From Algoriphagus sp. CAU 1675 (GTDB lineage: Bacteria; Bacteroidota; Bacteroidia; Cytophagales; Cyclobacteriaceae): a stretch of 64,000 nucleotides of DNA. The translations under genes were made by a program, and so were the position numbers. This document shows positions 62,952-64,000 of the stretch, piece by piece. Where the stretch lies: positions 124,001 to 188,000 of the forward strand of contig NZ_JARHUI010000003.1 in the NCBI RefSeq assembly GCF_029222925.1, in the 5' to 3' direction. Position 1 is the first letter of the stretch. Each line of letters starts with the position of its first letter. A model generated the notes under the pieces. It did no database searches. It was not told the DNA's origin and saw only the letters and a list, made by a program, of their open reading frames with translations.

Positions 62952-62972
62952 CTGGAGTTTTCATTATTCCAG
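62952..62972 (+). repeat. Conserved hairpin in the 5' flank, copy 3
   Basis: CTGGAGT / ATTCCAG with a seven-base loop. All seven positions pair, one as G-U; relative to copy 1 one G-C pair has become A-T on both arms. Confidence 0.6.
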
Positions 62973-63026
62973 GATTCAAAGTTTTTCTTTCATTAATTCT
63001 TAAAACATGATTTAACCGTATTCATC

Positions 63027-63422
63027 ATGAAACGCTTAGCGATCCTGATTTTCCTGATTTCTACATTTTGCTCAGGAATAATCTATCAAACCATGGCCCA
63101 GGAAATGACCAAGCAAGATTATCTTGAATTGAGTAGACAACAAAAGAATGTAGGGCTCATACTCTTAGGAGGAGGTGCAGCACTGGTGACGACCGGACTT
63201 CTAATTGTTTCCGGAGATTTAGATTCAACAATTGGAGGAGTCTGTTTTTATACAGGGAGTATTGCTGTAGTCTCTGGTTTGGTGACCTTGATACATGCCA
63301 ATAATACCAAGATGAAGGCAAATAAATTGACTCTTTCAAATCACCCCCTTTATATTCTAGGTGCCACTAATGGAATCCAAAAATCGTATCCGGCACTTAC
63401 CTTTAAAATTTCCTTGAATTGA
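63027..63422 (+). CDS. Tandem small exported two-helix protein, paralog 3
   Basis: A 131-residue paralog: signal peptide (about 1-25, ending TMAQ), box MTKQDYLELSRQQKNVG, two hydrophobic helices with a short loop, then TKMKANKLTLSNHPL and the end QKSYPALTFKISLN. It is the shortest of the three because the inter-helix loop is reduced. Its flanks match those of paralog 1. Confidence 0.75.
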   Translation: MKRLAILIFLISTFCSGIIYQTMAQEMTKQDYLELSRQQKNVGLILLGGGAALVTTGLLIVSGDLDSTIGGVCFYTGSIAVVSGLVTLIHANNTKMKANKLTLSNHPLYILGATNGIQKSYPALTFKISLN

Positions 63423-63430
63423 CAGAAAGG

Positions 63431-63500
63431 ATGCCGGAAAAAATTGCCTTGGGTCTCCTATGGGAAACCTGAGATCTTTTAGGTTTTGTTTTACCGGCAT
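63431..63500 (+). terminator. Nested inverted repeats after paralog 3, possible terminator
   Basis: Outer arms ATGCCGG (63431-63437) and CCGGCAT (63494-63500) enclose an inner stem AAACCT / AGGTTT (63465-63486) followed by TGTTTT. The inner part could terminate transcription. Confidence 0.4.
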
Positions 63501-63669
63501 TCAACTTTCTGTTACCAAAAATCCGATCTATCGTTGATGTAGATCTATAAATTTTTTTTAAAAAGGTTATTAAAATATTTTAATTTTTTCTCAATAAAAC
63601 TTAAAACTATTTCAAAATCAAGTGGTTAAAAGTGCATTAATTCTTTATTTAACACTAAACCTACTTAAT

Positions 63670-64000
63670 ATGAAAAAGAGAATAAACCGATTACTGCCAG
63701 GAAGCTTTTTGATTGGTTTCCTGATTTTTTTTGGTTCCTGCACAGACATGGAACAGAGTCAGGTAACCCAGGATATGACCCTGAAGTCCATTCCTGAAGT
63801 TCTCAAAACCATGGAAAAAGGGGATGAGGGAGATTTGAATGCCAGAAAAAGTGCAGGAAATACTTATGCGACTTTTAATGCTGCTCTTGGAAGTTCGGGT
63901 CTGGCCTCAGTTTTTGCACAAAATGAACTCACTGTTTTTGCACCCAATGATGCTGCATTTGCAGAATTAGGATTGAATCCCGGAAATATCAGATCTCTGC
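63670..64000 (+). CDS. Fasciclin (FAS1)-domain lipoprotein, N-terminal part
   Basis: The frame is open from ATG 63670 to the window end, giving 110 residues. MKKRINRLLP leads to lipobox FGSC with C24. TYATFNAALGSSGLASVF and LTVFAPNDAAFAELG are the start and the H1-type motif of a FAS1 adhesion domain. It is a surface or periplasmic adhesion-type protein. The rest lies beyond the window. Confidence 0.85.
   Translation, partial: MKKRINRLLPGSFLIGFLIFFGSCTDMEQSQVTQDMTLKSIPEVLKTMEKGDEGDLNARKSAGNTYATFNAALGSSGLASVFAQNELTVFAPNDAAFAELGLNPGNIRSL

Larger units (their letters stand above)
62948..63463 (+). repeat. Tandem duplication unit, copy 3
   Basis: Second copy of the unit at 61910-62470; the flanks on both sides of the gene are alignable by eye, the middle paralog's are not. 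Confidence 0.75.

Noticed and set aside
1..64000. tRNA, rRNA, CRISPR arrays, insertion sequences, replication origin
   Set aside because: Looked for cloverleaf-like stems, regular short repeats, transposase motifs and DnaA-box clusters by eye and saw none convincing; a covariance-model scan would be needed to exclude small RNAs.

Overview
The window looks like chromosomal DNA of a Bacteroidetes bacterium, most likely a marine or freshwater member of the Cyclobacteriaceae (Algoriphagus-like). This placement is an inference. It rests on the Bacteroidetes style of promoters (TTG/TTTG, then about 20 nt, then TAnnTTTG), the near absence of Shine-Dalgarno sites, many lipoproteins with an N-terminal lipobox, a short ParE/ParC topoisomerase IV pair, a tricorn-like protease, a TAT-exported Gfo/Idh/MocA oxidoreductase, and moderate GC (about 40% by eye). 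I see no rRNA, tRNA, CRISPR array, insertion sequence or prophage.

Layout. Positions 1-11,700 carry housekeeping genes: hbd-deoxynucleoside kinase, a CvfB-like S1 protein, a YkgJ-type protein, a ROK sugar kinase, the membrane protein-parE-parC-trmH run, and a cyclophilin. Positions 11,890-22,220 hold pckA, a POT peptide transporter with a nearby TetR regulator, tyrS, a large tricorn-like S41 protease, an orphan BlaI-type repressor and an acyl desaturase. Positions 22,360-34,150 hold a holin-like membrane protein, a lone AlbA_2 protein, a histone-deacetylase-like hydrolase, a lipidated OmpH/Skp-like protein, a deoxyhypusine-synthase-like enzyme with an OmpA-domain protein, a GH20 hexosaminidase, and an AGCS symporter with glycerate kinase. 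Positions 34,140-41,120 hold short genes (a 49-residue membrane protein, a 63-residue hyperacidic protein, a lone receiver domain), a DUF4136/Mpo1-like pair, dCMP deaminase, murB, a succinylglutamate-desuccinylase-like protein and a phosphohexomutase.

Positions 41,300-53,300 hold two adjacent GH2 glycosidases, an unusual coiled-coil/beta-barrel envelope protein, 4-hydroxyphenylpyruvate dioxygenase, an acyltransferase plus BASS transporter pair, an SDR and an amidohydrolase. Positions 53,500-59,330 are a tripartite RND efflux operon (adaptor, pump, outer-membrane channel). The right end holds small secreted or lipoprotein genes, then three tandem paralogs of a small signal-peptide-bearing, two-helix family with duplicated flanks (61,910-63,460), and the start of a fasciclin-domain lipoprotein cut by the window edge.

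Gene organisation is compact. Several same-strand pairs overlap by ATGA, three convergent pairs share their stop codons in 4-nt overlaps, and most other units end in strong GC hairpins with T-tracts. The least explained element is the tandem family at 61.9-63.5 kb. Its first and third members share a flanking hairpin with a compensatory base change, while the middle member has lost those flanks and instead has a perfect Shine-Dalgarno sequence, which is rare in this phylum.
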